Program-made: the position numbers and the translations under genes
The notes under the pieces: model-generated
What the model was told of the DNA's origin: nothing
Database searches by the model: none
The model's input: only the letters and a program-made list of their open reading frames with translations
Shown: positions 1 to 10,581 of the stretch, in pieces
Layout of the letters: each line of letters opens with the position of its first letter
Position numbering within the stretch: the first letter of the stretch is position 1
Assembly: GCF_017916325.1 (NCBI RefSeq)
Contig: NC_090166.1
Coordinates: 599,001 to 663,000, forward strand
Direction: 5' to 3'
DNA length: 64,000 nucleotides
Origin: Leishmania martiniquensis
Lineage: Eukaryota; Euglenozoa; Kinetoplastea; Trypanosomatida; Trypanosomatidae

Positions 1-3000
1 CTGAGGAACTGCTGCATTGGCGAGCGCACCGGAAGTTGCGACGGGGAGCTGCCAAAAAAAGGGTTCGGGCGCAGCCGCGCCTGCGCGCTGCGGCTCGACG
101 GCGATTCGGGGGAGAGACCGAAGATACCGACATCTGCCCCCATCAACAACTGCGCGTCACCCGTTGACAGCGCCGACGCGCTTGGAATCGGCTGCAGCTT
201 ACTCGCAGGCGCAGCCGACGCTTCGGACGCCACGAACCCCTCCGTGGCCGGCGGCGAGGCGACAAGCTGCGCTGCGAGGGGGAGCGATAAGCCAGAGAGC
301 TCCCGGTCGAGGGGTGCGGCGGGTGGCATGGTGTGGGTGAAGTTTGCACAAGCGTGGGTCGCAGTGCTGCCCACTGGCGCTGGAGCGCGGCGCTCCAGAG
401 TGGATGCCGTCAGATCCTTTAGCCGCACCTCGTACCCCACGCAGTGGATATCACGTGCGGGTTGCTTCAGATACGTGCCCCGGGTAAAAGCAATTTGGTC
501 GACCAACGCGTCGTACACTTCGGTATGCTTCCACGTGAACTGCTGGCACCTCTCGCACCAAAAAATGCGGTCGAAGCTGTTCATGATATCCAGCAGGTTA
601 AGAAATAGCGTACACTGGCCAGGGTTCTGCATGTGGTGACGGCGAACGTGCGACGGGCATACGGCAGAGAGACAGTGCAAGCACAGAAAGGCGGCTGGAC
701 GCCGATGGCAACGACTGCAGTGGTCGTAAAGGTCATTCGCATCGTATCGGCTACAATCTGGTCCTTTAAAATCTTTTGCAATGAAGGCTGCATCGCAGCG
801 GCACGCACCATCGTTAGCTTCATCGTCGCCTGCGTCGTAGCCGCTCTTCGCCTTCGGTTCATCTTCTTTGTGCTCATGCCTCGCCGTGAAACTCACTTGG
901 TCGTCTGGCAACATATGCGCGTGCCGCTCGTACCGGCCAACTTCGTCCTCCGGGTCCATTAGCATAACGCCCGCAGCGGCGTCGAAGACGAGCCGCGCCG
1001 CCACCTTTGCATCGCTCGAGCCCTGCGGGTACCCCTCCTCATCTGCCGGATCCACGTTGTACGCACTGGCCACAGTTCCGAAGGTAAAGTCCTCTGGTTC
1101 GAGGCGCGTCGTGCCGGAGGCTTGCGCCGGTGTGCGGCGGAACTGACTGCACGACAGCGACGAAGATGCTTTCGCGTCGGCGCTGCAGTGGGCATCCGGC
1201 AGCACCACAAGGCCACTCGGCCGCGCGCCAACGGTGTTGCCGCTGGCGCACATAGAGAAACTGTTTTTTGGAGTCAGCAGCGTCGGTATCATGAGGCTGC
1301 TGTTGGCAGCCCCCACGTACGGCGAGCCGGCGCGTACGGGTGTCGAGCTGAAGTCGACGGTAGGCGAGGCGTAGCGTGGCTGCGGGTCGCTGCAAGGCGT
1401 CGTGCTCGGCGTCGCCTTTCTCTTCTTGTCGAGAGCACCACAAGACAGGGAGCAGTGGCGGTGCCTTCCGTCACAGTCGCTCTTCAAGGTGCTGCTGCTG
1501 GCGTTCGTGTTGCTGTTCGGCGACGCAGGGAGGGTAAGCGGCATGGGCGACGCCGCGTCTGGCACGAGCTCGTACCGAGGCAGGAAGACGTGCTCGACCG
1601 ATGCCCACATGCCCACCGTGCGGCGCTGTGCAGCATCTCCCTCTTCGTCTTCGGCCGCGGTGGCGGCCGCAACCGCGTCAGCTTTGGCCCGACTTCCGCG
1701 GCAGCGACGCAACTGCTTTGCCGTGGTCTCTCCAAGGAAGTCGTGCTCCTCGTTCGAAGCGCCATACTCATCGCTGCCTTTCTGCTCCCATAGTGTATCA
1801 TCGTCGTCGTCATCGATGTCTGCCTTGCCGGACCTGTTTCCTGCATCATCGTTCACGGAAGCATCTGTCTGTGAAAAGAGCACTGTCGACTCCTTCTCTT
1901 TGCTGTCACTCTCTGCGTCTGTGCGCCGCCGCCGTCGCCGACCACCGCCGCCGCCGCCGCGGCGCCAGCCATGATGCGAGGCTGCCTCGCTCCCCCGGCG
2001 CTGCGTGCTGCGCTTGTGGTGATAACCCGTCATCGTGCCGTAGTGGAGGCTGGAGTAATTGCTGCGTCGCCGCAGCTTCCGAAGCTCTGCCGTCGTCGTA
2101 CTCATCATGCTGTCGCCGCCGTAATGGCTGTTGACGGTGCGCTGAGGAAAGTCTCCGTCGGAGTCCTCGGCATCGTCGAGATTTGCCGTGACGGCAACGA
2201 GGCCACTGCCTGTGAGAGGGTTGGCGCCACTGTCCGCGACGCTTAGCCGCCGCCGCATTGTGTACGTACTCAAATCGTCAATAGAGCGACAGTCGATGGG
2301 CGTGTCGAGGTTGAACGCTGGCGCTGCCGCGGAGAGGTCCTCGCCTGACGGCGCGGGTGGGATCAGCACGGAGGTCATCGCAACCGATATTTTGGTTAGC
2401 GAGCTGGCACGACTGCTTGTGCGCTGATGCCGTGCGGGCAGCGGAGAGACACCGGAGGAAAAGACCGAAACGCCGCCGGCATTCATGCTCTGCTCAGTGG
2501 ACCCCGTGGCCGACGAGTCGCCTGACGTCTCGGCTGGCAGAAGTGTGACGGTTTGAGTGGAGCAGAGCGGAATAGGCGGCCCATCTCGGCTGCTGCACAT
2601 GTCAGATGAAGCAGTGAGAGCAGAGAATGTCGCCGCCGCCGCGGTTTGAAGGGGCAAAGAAGGAAAGTGCGCGCGGAAAGTCGACTGCCGCGCCACTGTG
2701 GACCCTGGGGACGGAGGCATCAGTTCCGGCGTGACAGAACTCGGCGTCTCGCCGCCATGGCGCCCACACGCGGCCGACATCAGTGCAACGTCATCGACCG
2801 TGCGACTGCGCTGATGAAATCCCATCGACGAGGGAGGGAAGACGCCGCTGCTTTCCAAGGCTCCCGCGCATGAGGTGCGCGGAGTGACAGCCATCGTACC
2901 CTCCGGCGCTAACATTTTGTCGCGATGCCGTCGGCGTGAGTTCGCGGCGCGGCTCACCTGAGCATTACTGACGGAGGCGGTGCTATCAGGGCCAACAACA

Positions 3001-5336
3001 GGTGCTAGTGAGGAGTGCTTTGAGGCAGGGAAGCGTGTCGCACATGTGTCTCGCTGCGAGGTGTGCGTTCGCTCATACTGCCTCCACGCACTTGTCATGC
3101 TGCTGGAGGGCAGCGTGCGCTGCTCGCGAGTACCGGCCGGTAAGGTGCCAGTAGAAGACGCCGCGTCACTGCAGGACGGCTGCTCGAATTTGATGTTCGA
3201 CAGTCGCAATTCAGTCGGCGACGACCGCTGCGGCACCTCCGGAGGAGCACGTCGCGACGCCACTCGAATCCCAGTGGACTGCGGGGCTGTTTCTGCGCTC
3301 TCTGAGTGCGCTCGCATGCAGGACCGAGGAGGCTGTGGAGGGCAGGCGGCGGTAGCCACAGTCGTTTGCGGCTCGCCGGCGAGCATGCTCGACTTTGTCT
3401 GCGACGAATCCTGTCCCCCATGCACCGTTTCAGAGCGGTCTGCAGAAGTCGCTGCTCCAGCACTGACACCTTCCCGTGAGGCCGCCAAGCTACAGCGTGT
3501 GCTGCGCAAAAGCGGCGGGCTCGTCATCTTACGCTCTTTCGACGCCGACCCGATGGGGTTGCAGACGTGCCAGAACACCTCCTTCTCCGTGCAGGCCAGC
3601 AGATTCTCCTCATCATTCCTCGCATGAATCCTGTTGCCCCCGTCCGCGTCGGTGAGGCTGGCGGAGGTGGTGTCGGCGCTGCAGCTCCCGTTACGAGGCC
3701 TGCTTGCCTCCACAACCATCCCGCTCTCCCTGGCACCTGAGCCCCAGCCACCTTCGCTCGCTGCCTCCCAGCCGTGGGCGAAGAAGCGAAACTGCGGTTT
3801 CTCCGTCGCTGCTGCTGACGGCACAGACTGCGCGCCTCTCCTCGGGTGAGAGTGCGGCGTAGGAGGGTTAGCGGCGAGCAGTGGCGATGCCGGCCTTGGA
3901 GCCACGGTAGGCGCGAGCTTGGCGAGCGGCACAGGTGGAAGGAGCCGGGTCGCTAGCGGCTCACCGGCACCCTTAGTGCTTTTCTTTTGGCTGCTGTCCG
4001 CACACACCAGAGCCGTGGGCTCCGCCGGCGCCGCTCGATCACTTGTCGGTGGCTGTGACGACGTGCTAGGGAGGATGCAACTAGGAGATGGGCTCCGTGC
4101 CTGCATTGCAGACGGCGTCGCGCCGAGGTCGCCTCCCGCCGGCGAAGCAGCCGCTGTGCTGTGCGGTGTGAGCGGCGCAGTAGCAGTTGCGGGCAAGGAA
4201 GATGCCGTGGTCACACTGGTCTCTGACGGGGCAGGGGTGATGGAGCTCGTAAGAACTACGCGAGGAGGGATGCTTGCGAGAGCAGCACCGCCTATACCCG
4301 CGATGGGCTTCCGCACTGCGGCGGCGGTCCGCTGCCGATCCTTGAAGCTCACCTTGGAGGAGCTGGTGGAGGGAGACAAGACAGGCGACAGTGTGGGCGG
4401 CTCCTCCGGCATTGCTCGCCGGTCGAACGGCATTGGGGCAGCCCAGGCGCTATCGGTGCCAATGGATTTCGCGAGTCTCAGGATGTGCGGTGTCGTGCCA
4501 ACGGCGCTTTTGTCTGCTGCGGTATCGGCAGATGCGGAGCTGGCCGTCGTGTGCCACTCCGGTGGCCAAGCCGAGCGCAGTGGAGGTGCTGCTCCTGCCT
4601 TGCGGGTGGGGCCCGGCGAGGGCGCATTCGGCTGACTCTGCGGCTGCGATGCAGATGCAGGGCCAGCAGAGGGCTCGTGTGGTGAGCCTATCTGCGTGAT
4701 TGCGGAGCAGGGAGCCGATGGGCCGACGCCCAAAACGAGCGGGTCAGGTACCTTCGGGCCCTCCTCCGCTGTCACCGCCGCCTTGTGTGCCTCGGAGCGG
4801 GTGACCGTGGTTGGCGCCTGATTCGGTGCGTGCATTGCACCAGCGCCATCAACTCCGTGAGGAGACTCAGGACCCGTAGCGGCACACCTGGTGAGAGGCA
4901 CGGATGCTGCTGCCGTGGATTTCGTCAGCAGCGGCTGCTGGAGGGGACGATCGCGAAAGGGAGAGAGATCGACCGTCAGGGGCGAAGACAACGGCGCGGT
5001 GCTCATGGGGGAGTGCACCGGGAGGCTGTGCATACCTCTAACCTCGAAGCTCGCGCCGCCGGCAGCGGCAGCGCCTTGACGCTGCTTGTTCTTGAAACTG
5101 AGTCGCCGTTTACGTCCAGCAAGAGACACTGGCTCGGCTTGAGCGGTGTCGCTTGTGTTTTCTACCGAGGGAGAGGGCGTCGCAGACGACGCTGTGGCGT
5201 CTGTGTGAAGCGGGGAGAACAAGGTGAGCCGACTTCCTGGTTCATGGTCTCCTGTCACTCCAGGCGACGAAGCTGCAGAGGTGCCGGCAGTGGCACTGCC
5301 GGCATCCGAATTCTTGGCCTCCGTGTTCGAGCTCAT
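1..5336 (-). CDS. Very large protein with UBP-type zinc finger, 3' end off window
   Basis: The frame is open from an ATG at 5336 to the window edge, giving 1778 residues without a stop; the nearest in-frame stop upstream is at 5358-5360, with no other ATG between, so the start is well fixed. Residues 1 to about 1450 are mostly low-complexity Ser/Ala/Pro/Thr-rich sequence that looks disordered. At about 1528-1600 lies a cysteine/histidine module in the order HCSRCH (1539-1544), FLCLHC (1550-1555), VCPSH (1559-1563), RHH (1566-1568) and WCERC (1593-1597). This spacing, including the closing WCxxC, matches UBP-type (ubiquitin-binding) zinc fingers of deubiquitinases and BRAP2-like proteins. A ubiquitin-hydrolase catalytic domain, if present, would lie beyond the left edge, so the enzyme assignment is only inferred. 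It is the last gene in transcription order here and is separated by 5.2 kb from the cold-shock gene upstream. Confidence 0.85.
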   Translation of the reverse strand, partial: MSSNTEAKNSDAGSATAGTSAASSPGVTGDHEPGSRLTLFSPLHTDATASSATPSPSVENTSDTAQAEPVSLAGRKRRLSFKNKQRQGAAAAGGASFEVRGMHSLPVHSPMSTAPLSSPLTVDLSPFRDRPLQQPLLTKSTAAASVPLTRCAATGPESPHGVDGAGAMHAPNQAPTTVTRSEAHKAAVTAEEGPKVPDPLVLGVGPSAPCSAITQIGSPHEPSAGPASASQPQSQPNAPSPGPTRKAGAAPPLRSAWPPEWHTTASSASADTAADKSAVGTTPHILRLAKSIGTDSAWAAPMPFDRRAMPEEPPTLSPVLSPSTSSSKVSFKDRQRTAAAVRKPIAGIGGAALASIPPRVVLTSSITPAPSETSVTTASSLPATATAPLTPHSTAAASPAGGDLGATPSAMQARSPSPSCILPSTSSQPPTSDRAAPAEPTALVCADSSQKKSTKGAGEPLATRLLPPVPLAKLAPTVAPRPASPLLAANPPTPHSHPRRGAQSVPSAAATEKPQFRFFAHGWEAASEGGWGSGARESGMVVEASRPRNGSCSADTTSASLTDADGGNRIHARNDEENLLACTEKEVFWHVCNPIGSASKERKMTSPPLLRSTRCSLAASREGVSAGAATSADRSETVHGGQDSSQTKSSMLAGEPQTTVATAACPPQPPRSCMRAHSESAETAPQSTGIRVASRRAPPEVPQRSSPTELRLSNIKFEQPSCSDAASSTGTLPAGTREQRTLPSSSMTSAWRQYERTHTSQRDTCATRFPASKHSSLAPVVGPDSTASVSNAQVSRAANSRRRHRDKMLAPEGTMAVTPRTSCAGALESSGVFPPSSMGFHQRSRTVDDVALMSAACGRHGGETPSSVTPELMPPSPGSTVARQSTFRAHFPSLPLQTAAAATFSALTASSDMCSSRDGPPIPLCSTQTVTLLPAETSGDSSATGSTEQSMNAGGVSVFSSGVSPLPARHQRTSSRASSLTKISVAMTSVLIPPAPSGEDLSAAAPAFNLDTPIDCRSIDDLSTYTMRRRLSVADSGANPLTGSGLVAVTANLDDAEDSDGDFPQRTVNSHYGGDSMMSTTTAELRKLRRRSNYSSLHYGTMTGYHHKRSTQRRGSEAASHHGWRRGGGGGGRRRRRRTDAESDSKEKESTVLFSQTDASVNDDAGNRSGKADIDDDDDDTLWEQKGSDEYGASNEEHDFLGETTAKQLRRCRGSRAKADAVAAATAAEDEEGDAAQRRTVGMWASVEHVFLPRYELVPDAASPMPLTLPASPNSNTNASSSTLKSDCDGRHRHCSLSCGALDKKRKATPSTTPCSDPQPRYASPTVDFSSTPVRAGSPYVGAANSSLMIPTLLTPKNSFSMCASGNTVGARPSGLVVLPDAHCSADAKASSSLSCSQFRRTPAQASGTTRLEPEDFTFGTVASAYNVDPADEEGYPQGSSDAKVAARLVFDAAAGVMLMDPEDEVGRYERHAHMLPDDQVSFTARHEHKEDEPKAKSGYDAGDDEANDGACRCDAAFIAKDFKGPDCSRYDANDLYDHCSRCHRRPAAFLCLHCLSAVCPSHVRRHHMQNPGQCTLFLNLLDIMNSFDRIFWCERCQQFTWKHTEVYDALVDQIAFTRGTYLKQPARDIHCVGYEVRLKDLTASTLERRAPAPVGSTATHACANFTHTMPPAAPLDRELSGLSLPLAAQLVASPPATEGFVASEASAAPASKLQPIPSASALSTGDAQLLMGADVGIFGLSPESPSSRSAQARLRPNPFFGSSPSQLPVRSPMQQFL

Positions 5337-5502
5337 TAGGCGACCCCCCCCGCGCACTCAATATGTGTGGTCAGGTGAAGAGGCAGAAGGGCCTGATGCC
5401 GAAAGAAACGCACACGTATGCGCGAAAGCGAGACAAGACGGGGGGAAGAAGAAGGCACGCTTTGGAAGAGGGTGCCGAGGACGCGCGTTCGCCCGCTGGG
5501 GC

Positions 5503-5575
5503 CTGGTGGCGGCAGCAGAGGGGGGCGCGAATGGAGGAGAAAAAGCAGCAACAACACAAAGAGAAAAGTCAAACA
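5503..5575 (-). promoter_or_regulatory. Candidate spliced-leader acceptor for the UBP-finger gene
   Basis: On the minus strand a dense pyrimidine tract (about 5505-5575) is followed by the first clear AG at 5504-5503, about 170 nt before the ATG at 5336. This is the expected layout of a trypanosomatid trans-splice acceptor. Other AG sites lie closer to the ATG, so the exact site is uncertain. Confidence 0.35.
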
Positions 5576-7931
5576 AATGAGGAAGACGAGGGCGGACAAC
5601 TGAAGACGGCGGGAGCCTCGACAACGAACGGAGAGAGAGGGGGGAAGTGAGGGTGAGAGACACAAAAAGAAATCGAAAGGTCCACTGGAAAGGGAGCAAA
5701 CATTCAATTAATGGCGAAATAAGGCGGATGGGAGAGGAGATGACGCACCGCCTCTGCTTCCCTCTCACTGCTCCACACTGACGCAGAAAAAAAGGGAGAC
5801 GGAAGGCGGACCCGCCCTCGCAGTGTCTAGTTATGCAATGAGCCGCAACGCCCTTACCCCTGTTAAAAGGAACTCGCACAGAATGGCAACGCGCTCCTGC
5901 GCATGCGCTGGGGACGGGTGCTCGCGGCACTGACCAGAAGGACGCAGAGAAAACTCCTCTGCCCACCCTTTTCTCTCTCCGCAACACACACACAAGTTGA
6001 CACAACTGCTAAAGCCACCAGAGCGCACTCGCCTCGCTTTATTTTGTTTGTTGAGGAAGGGGAAGGGGGAGGGCGGTAGTGAGCGAACGCCTTTGGCGAG
6101 TGTGCGCCTGTGCGTGTGATGCTTAAAGAAGGTGCCTTCGCTTCCAGTGCGGATATAACTGCGCGTAGTGCGTATGGCGGCAGCACGCACGCACGAACGC
6201 TCTCTTGCTCTTTCTGCTACGGCCTCTCAGGTGGCGAAGGTTCTCTGTATAGAGAGAGATGACGACGACGACGAGAGAGAGTGATGGGCGGTGAGCGGGG
6301 GCAGCAGCGACAAGACTACCGGCAGCCCACAGCAGAAAATGGGTGGCTCACAGCCACCACGACCACAACAAAAGGGGGAGGAAAGCGTAGCGATTGGCAG
6401 AAATCCCGCGAGCGGCAAAGCGAAAAAGGCGAAAGAGGGGGGTGGATAAGCAGCGAGACACCAAACAACAACGACCAGTGACGGTGAAAGGGAGCGGAAA
6501 GAGACGGCGAAGAAAAGAAGAAAAAATGACTGCGCCAGCCAAAATACTGAAATAAAAAAATGAGGAGTGTGGAAAAGGGCGTCGGTGTGGCACGTTTCCT
6601 CGCCCGTCTCCCTGTTCAGCGGACACTGTGGTGGAAAGGACACAAGACGCGCTCACCGAAAGAGGCAAAGCCGATCATACAATAAAAGAGACAGGGGAGA
6701 GAGGGAGGGGGGGCAGCACGTTGGTAGCGAAGCGTCGAGCATCAAAGGATGGACGGCAACAAACGCAAGCGGATGTGAAACGCTGCACTCTCGTTGCTCA
6801 CCTGCTTTTGGGGGAGGGGGGAAAGCGAAGGCTATCAGCGCTGTCGTGACGCAGCAGAGCTGTAGGACAGCAAGGCAAGCGCTTCACTAATAGGCGCTCG
6901 AAAGCGCGCACCTACACGAGCGCAGGAAGGGGGGAGGGGAGGGGAGGGGGCGAATGCACAGAGCCCGACTAAGTGCTGCGACACTCGACGTCACCAACTC
7001 GGGCACTCTGCACTTTTCTGTTTATTCGCACTGCAAAATACAGAAAACGTTGCGAGAGTCGAATAGCACCAAAGAAAAAAGAAGAAGAGGGTTAAGAGAG
7101 ACCCACAGAGCTGCACACGTCACACCGGTTGTGCAGCCGCAGCCCGAAGCAGCTCGTCTCGGCTCAGGACGCGTAACTCAGCCTTTTTGAATCGATTGCT
7201 CCCAACGCCAGTGACTCCCTGTGTGGGTGTCTGCTCAACGCACCGCAGTCAGGAGTGCCGCCTCGAAAAGGACGACGAGTTTCGTTGTAGCTGTTATTTT
7301 TTTCCCTTTCTTCTGATGGTCTTTTGTAGAGAGGAAAGAGCCTTCCGTACGGAACCCGCGCACACGCAAAAAAGAAAAAGGGGGTGGGACACACTCAAGA
7401 GCACGGGAGCCTTTCAGCATACGATATTCAGAAGAAAAAGAGGGAGGGAGGAAGTGCGTCAAGCGTGACCCGTGCGACAAGTTTATCTGCCGCTGTCCCG
7501 CACTGAGGTCCTTTCGTTGCAGGAGGGTGTTGTGTGAGGAAGAAGGCAGCGCGGCAGGTGTTCGTCGGGCATGTTCAGTGCGAGAGAGAGAGAGAGAAAG
7601 AAGAGATGAGTGAAGTGGCTCAGGTACATTATGTGAAAGCAGCAGCGCAAACGCCCGGTCGCTATCGTCGGAGATCGCTGTGAGTGCATGCAGCCACCGT
7701 GTTGGGCTCGCGTGTGGCGAAAGGGCCTTTCCGCTCAAGGAGGGTCCCTCAGGTGGGGCGCCAGGGACAGAAGGACGCGCCCACAGCCATTGCGCTCCGC
7801 AGTGCACCCTCCGCCTGGCTACGAAGGGAGCTCGAGCGTGTACCTCTCTCCGTTGAAGGCGAGCGTTGACGACGCACGCGGTATGAGACTCCAGCTTATG
7901 AGTGTTTTTTCCACTTGATCCGCTGGATCTT

Positions 7932-7946
7932 TATATATATATATAT
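7932..7946. repeat. (TA)n microsatellite
   Basis: An uninterrupted alternating TA run in the spacer downstream of the largest cold-shock gene. Confidence 0.9.
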
Positions 7947-9680
7947 TGGCACTGAGGTCTGTGGGGAATAAAGAGGTGCGTGTACATTCTGCACTCGCCT
8001 CGACAGCACATGTGATGCTGCTGAAGACACACGAAAGAGGAGCTGAAGGACAGAGCGAGCCTTGCCTCCCCCCCTCTCACACACACACACACACTCACAC
8101 AGACAAAAATAAAAAAGCAGAACGAAAAAAAGAGGGATGAAGAGAGAGAGAAGAGGAGAGGAAAGCACAGCCAACCAAGAAAAATTGTGTAGCGCGAATG
8201 GACGGAAACAAAACGGTGGGTAAAATGGGATATGGAGCGCCACCACCACCACCACCGGGCCGACGCAAGACGAAAAGAGAAAAAGAAAAGCCGATAACCA
8301 TTAGTGAAGAGCCCACGCACAGTCCTCTGAAGAAGAGGCAGAAACGGTCCCCCTTACTCCCCTTCTGACGACGTCACCGCTTCCCTCTTCATGGCCGATA
8401 TTGCGCATGCTCGACTATGCTCGCCAGCCATGACAGCCTGCAAAAAGAAAAAAATTAAGCAAGCCAGCGAGCCTATATACACGAAAAATTAAAACGGCCC
8501 AAAATGGAATACAAAGAAAGAAAATGAGGCCGAGCACCTGCACAACTCTGTCACCAACAAATGTGTCATGCCCCACGCAGTCACTCAGAGGCACACCGGC
8601 ACGCGAGGAAAAGCCCACGTTGAAAGGTCCTCAATCAACGTGAAGTGAGAAGCGCAGTACAGCGAGTGAGAGCGACACGCAACTGAGACGGGGAGAGGGC
8701 GCATTTTAAACCCACAAATGCGCTGAAATACTTCCCTGTACCCCCATAGCCCATCCCCAACCCCTTTTTTCTCTCACCGCCGCCCCTCCACCTGCCACTT
8801 CCGCTCCCGCACACGATCGCGGCAAAAAGAGAGCCTTGGTCTCCTGCGTTATTCGGTAGCTCGCCCGTTGTGCTTTTCCCTCGCTGAGCGCGTCTTATCC
8901 GACTCCGCCGGTGTTGCCTTCCGCGCAAAGGCGCGCATCGATCCGCTCACCTCTTTTTTTTGTTAAGCGTGTGTGCGTGTGTGTACGGCTCGCGCTACAT
9001 CTGTTACACTCCCAGCATCATTTTGCTTTCACCCACCCATCCATCCGCCCCCCCCTCTTCTCTTCTTCCCACCTTCATAACACGAGCAGCACGACAGGGG
9101 AGGGGCACATCCGGCGTCTACAAAAATTCTTTCTGCGAGCGAAAAGGAAAAGCGAAAGAAAAAAGAAAAGCTATATGGGCGCTCGTGAAGTGAGATTGTG
9201 GATACACCCAGGGCCAATCAGTGACAGAAACTACGGACAAGCCAAAGAAAGCCTCTTCGAGATCGCTCCTCTCTCTCTGTGCGAGTCCATCCGTGTTTTC
9301 TTGAGTCGGGGTGAAGAAGAAGCAAACAAAAAGGGTTCACACACGCGCGCCTGAAAAAGGACCTGAGCGAAGATGTCGCCCACTCGACTACAGAGGGAGC
9401 CTCTTCCCTCTGCCCAGCACGCAAAGCAAAAAAAAAAACGTCGCACAGCGATGCGGACCGTGAGTCCTCCCACCTGCCCACAGGCACTCACACAAGCACA
9501 TGTCTTTTAGAGCTAGAGAGTAAGAGAATAATAGCGAGGCGATTTCAACGCACGCGCACGCGCAGATCACATTTTTTCTTTTCATGTCCGCCTTTTCTCC
9601 CTCTCTCTGCGTGTGCGTCTGTGTGTGCCTCTGTGTCCCCATCCGTCGTGCGCTGGCGGTGTGCTGCAGCGATAAGAGAA

Positions 9681-9697
9681 ATATATATATATATATA
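9681..9697. repeat. (TA)n microsatellite
   Basis: An alternating AT run of about 17 nt, close to the start of the GC-rich part of the spacer. Confidence 0.9.
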
Positions 9698-10581
9698 GTA
9701 TTCGTTGTGCACAAAGCTCGACAACGACGAAGCAGCAGCAGAAAGAAGCGCAGCACCAATACACGCGGGCATCTTCAAACGTGCACGTCCCCCTTCCCCC
9801 AATAAAAATCAACGAAAAGGGCTACCACGTCTCTTCGGTCGAGTACCATCGAGACCCGGCCTGCAGTAGGACCAGCGTGGCTGTCGTGGTCGCTGCGGCT
9901 TGTGCTCATGAGGACGTGGGAGGCGGCGGGGCCTCCTGCGCCGGATGTGCGGGTGTCAGAGGAGGGATTAGGTGGAGGCTCTTGTTGCCTGGTGAGGTAC
10001 TGAAACCACTCGCACTCCTAGTCACAGCCCAAAGGGTTGCTGTGCCGTTGCGTCGCTCAGAGACGCTACTCCGAGGCGCAAGCCCCTGCTGAAAAGTACA
10101 GCCTTTGGCGTCATCATCAGGGGTGGTGCCCGTAGGGGCCGGGTGGCTGCCGATGGGGAAGCCGCGCTGGACCTGATGTGGCAGCAGAAATAGATGCTGC
10201 AGTCGCCGCTGTTGTTGCAGTGGGGGAGGGGGAGGTAGTGAGGCGACGGCAATGGCACCGCGTTCTCCTCGACCCATGCAGAAGGAAGGAGACCTTGACC
10301 AAGCTCTGCAGCATCGGTTCCGGGAAAGAGCCAGCCGTGACGCAGGTGGTGGTGCTGCGCCCGCTGCCCTTGTTCGGCTTGAAGCCGCACGCCTTTTCCA
10401 TTCATGCGCTTCGTGAGGGCTGCGATCTGTGCTGCCTATCCAGCGACACAAGCGCCAACGAATCCCCAATACGGTCACCCTCCCAACTTCAAGAGAGGTC
10501 TCACTTTCCACGGTTCAGCGGGGACAGGCTGCTGCTGGAGGCTGTCTTGTTTCCAGTGGCAGCCAAAAAGCTGCAGAAGAG

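Larger units (their letters stand above)
5337..10581. other. 5.2-kb spacer with no convincing gene
   Basis: Spacer between the largest cold-shock gene and the UBP-finger gene, so mainly 3' UTR and 5' UTR. About 5400-9840 is purine-rich on the plus strand (pyrimidine-rich in sense), with (TA)n, (CA)n and CCA-repeat microsatellites and only short, compositionally biased open frames. About 9840-10581 is GC-rich without that bias. In the frame of the upstream gene this last part has stops at 10582, 10501, 10489 and 10402, so I do not call it coding. Confidence 0.6.

Noticed and set aside
8078..8102. (CA)n and similar dinucleotide tracts as CRISPR-like repeats
   Set aside because: They are plain microsatellites; there are no regularly spaced repeats with unique spacers.
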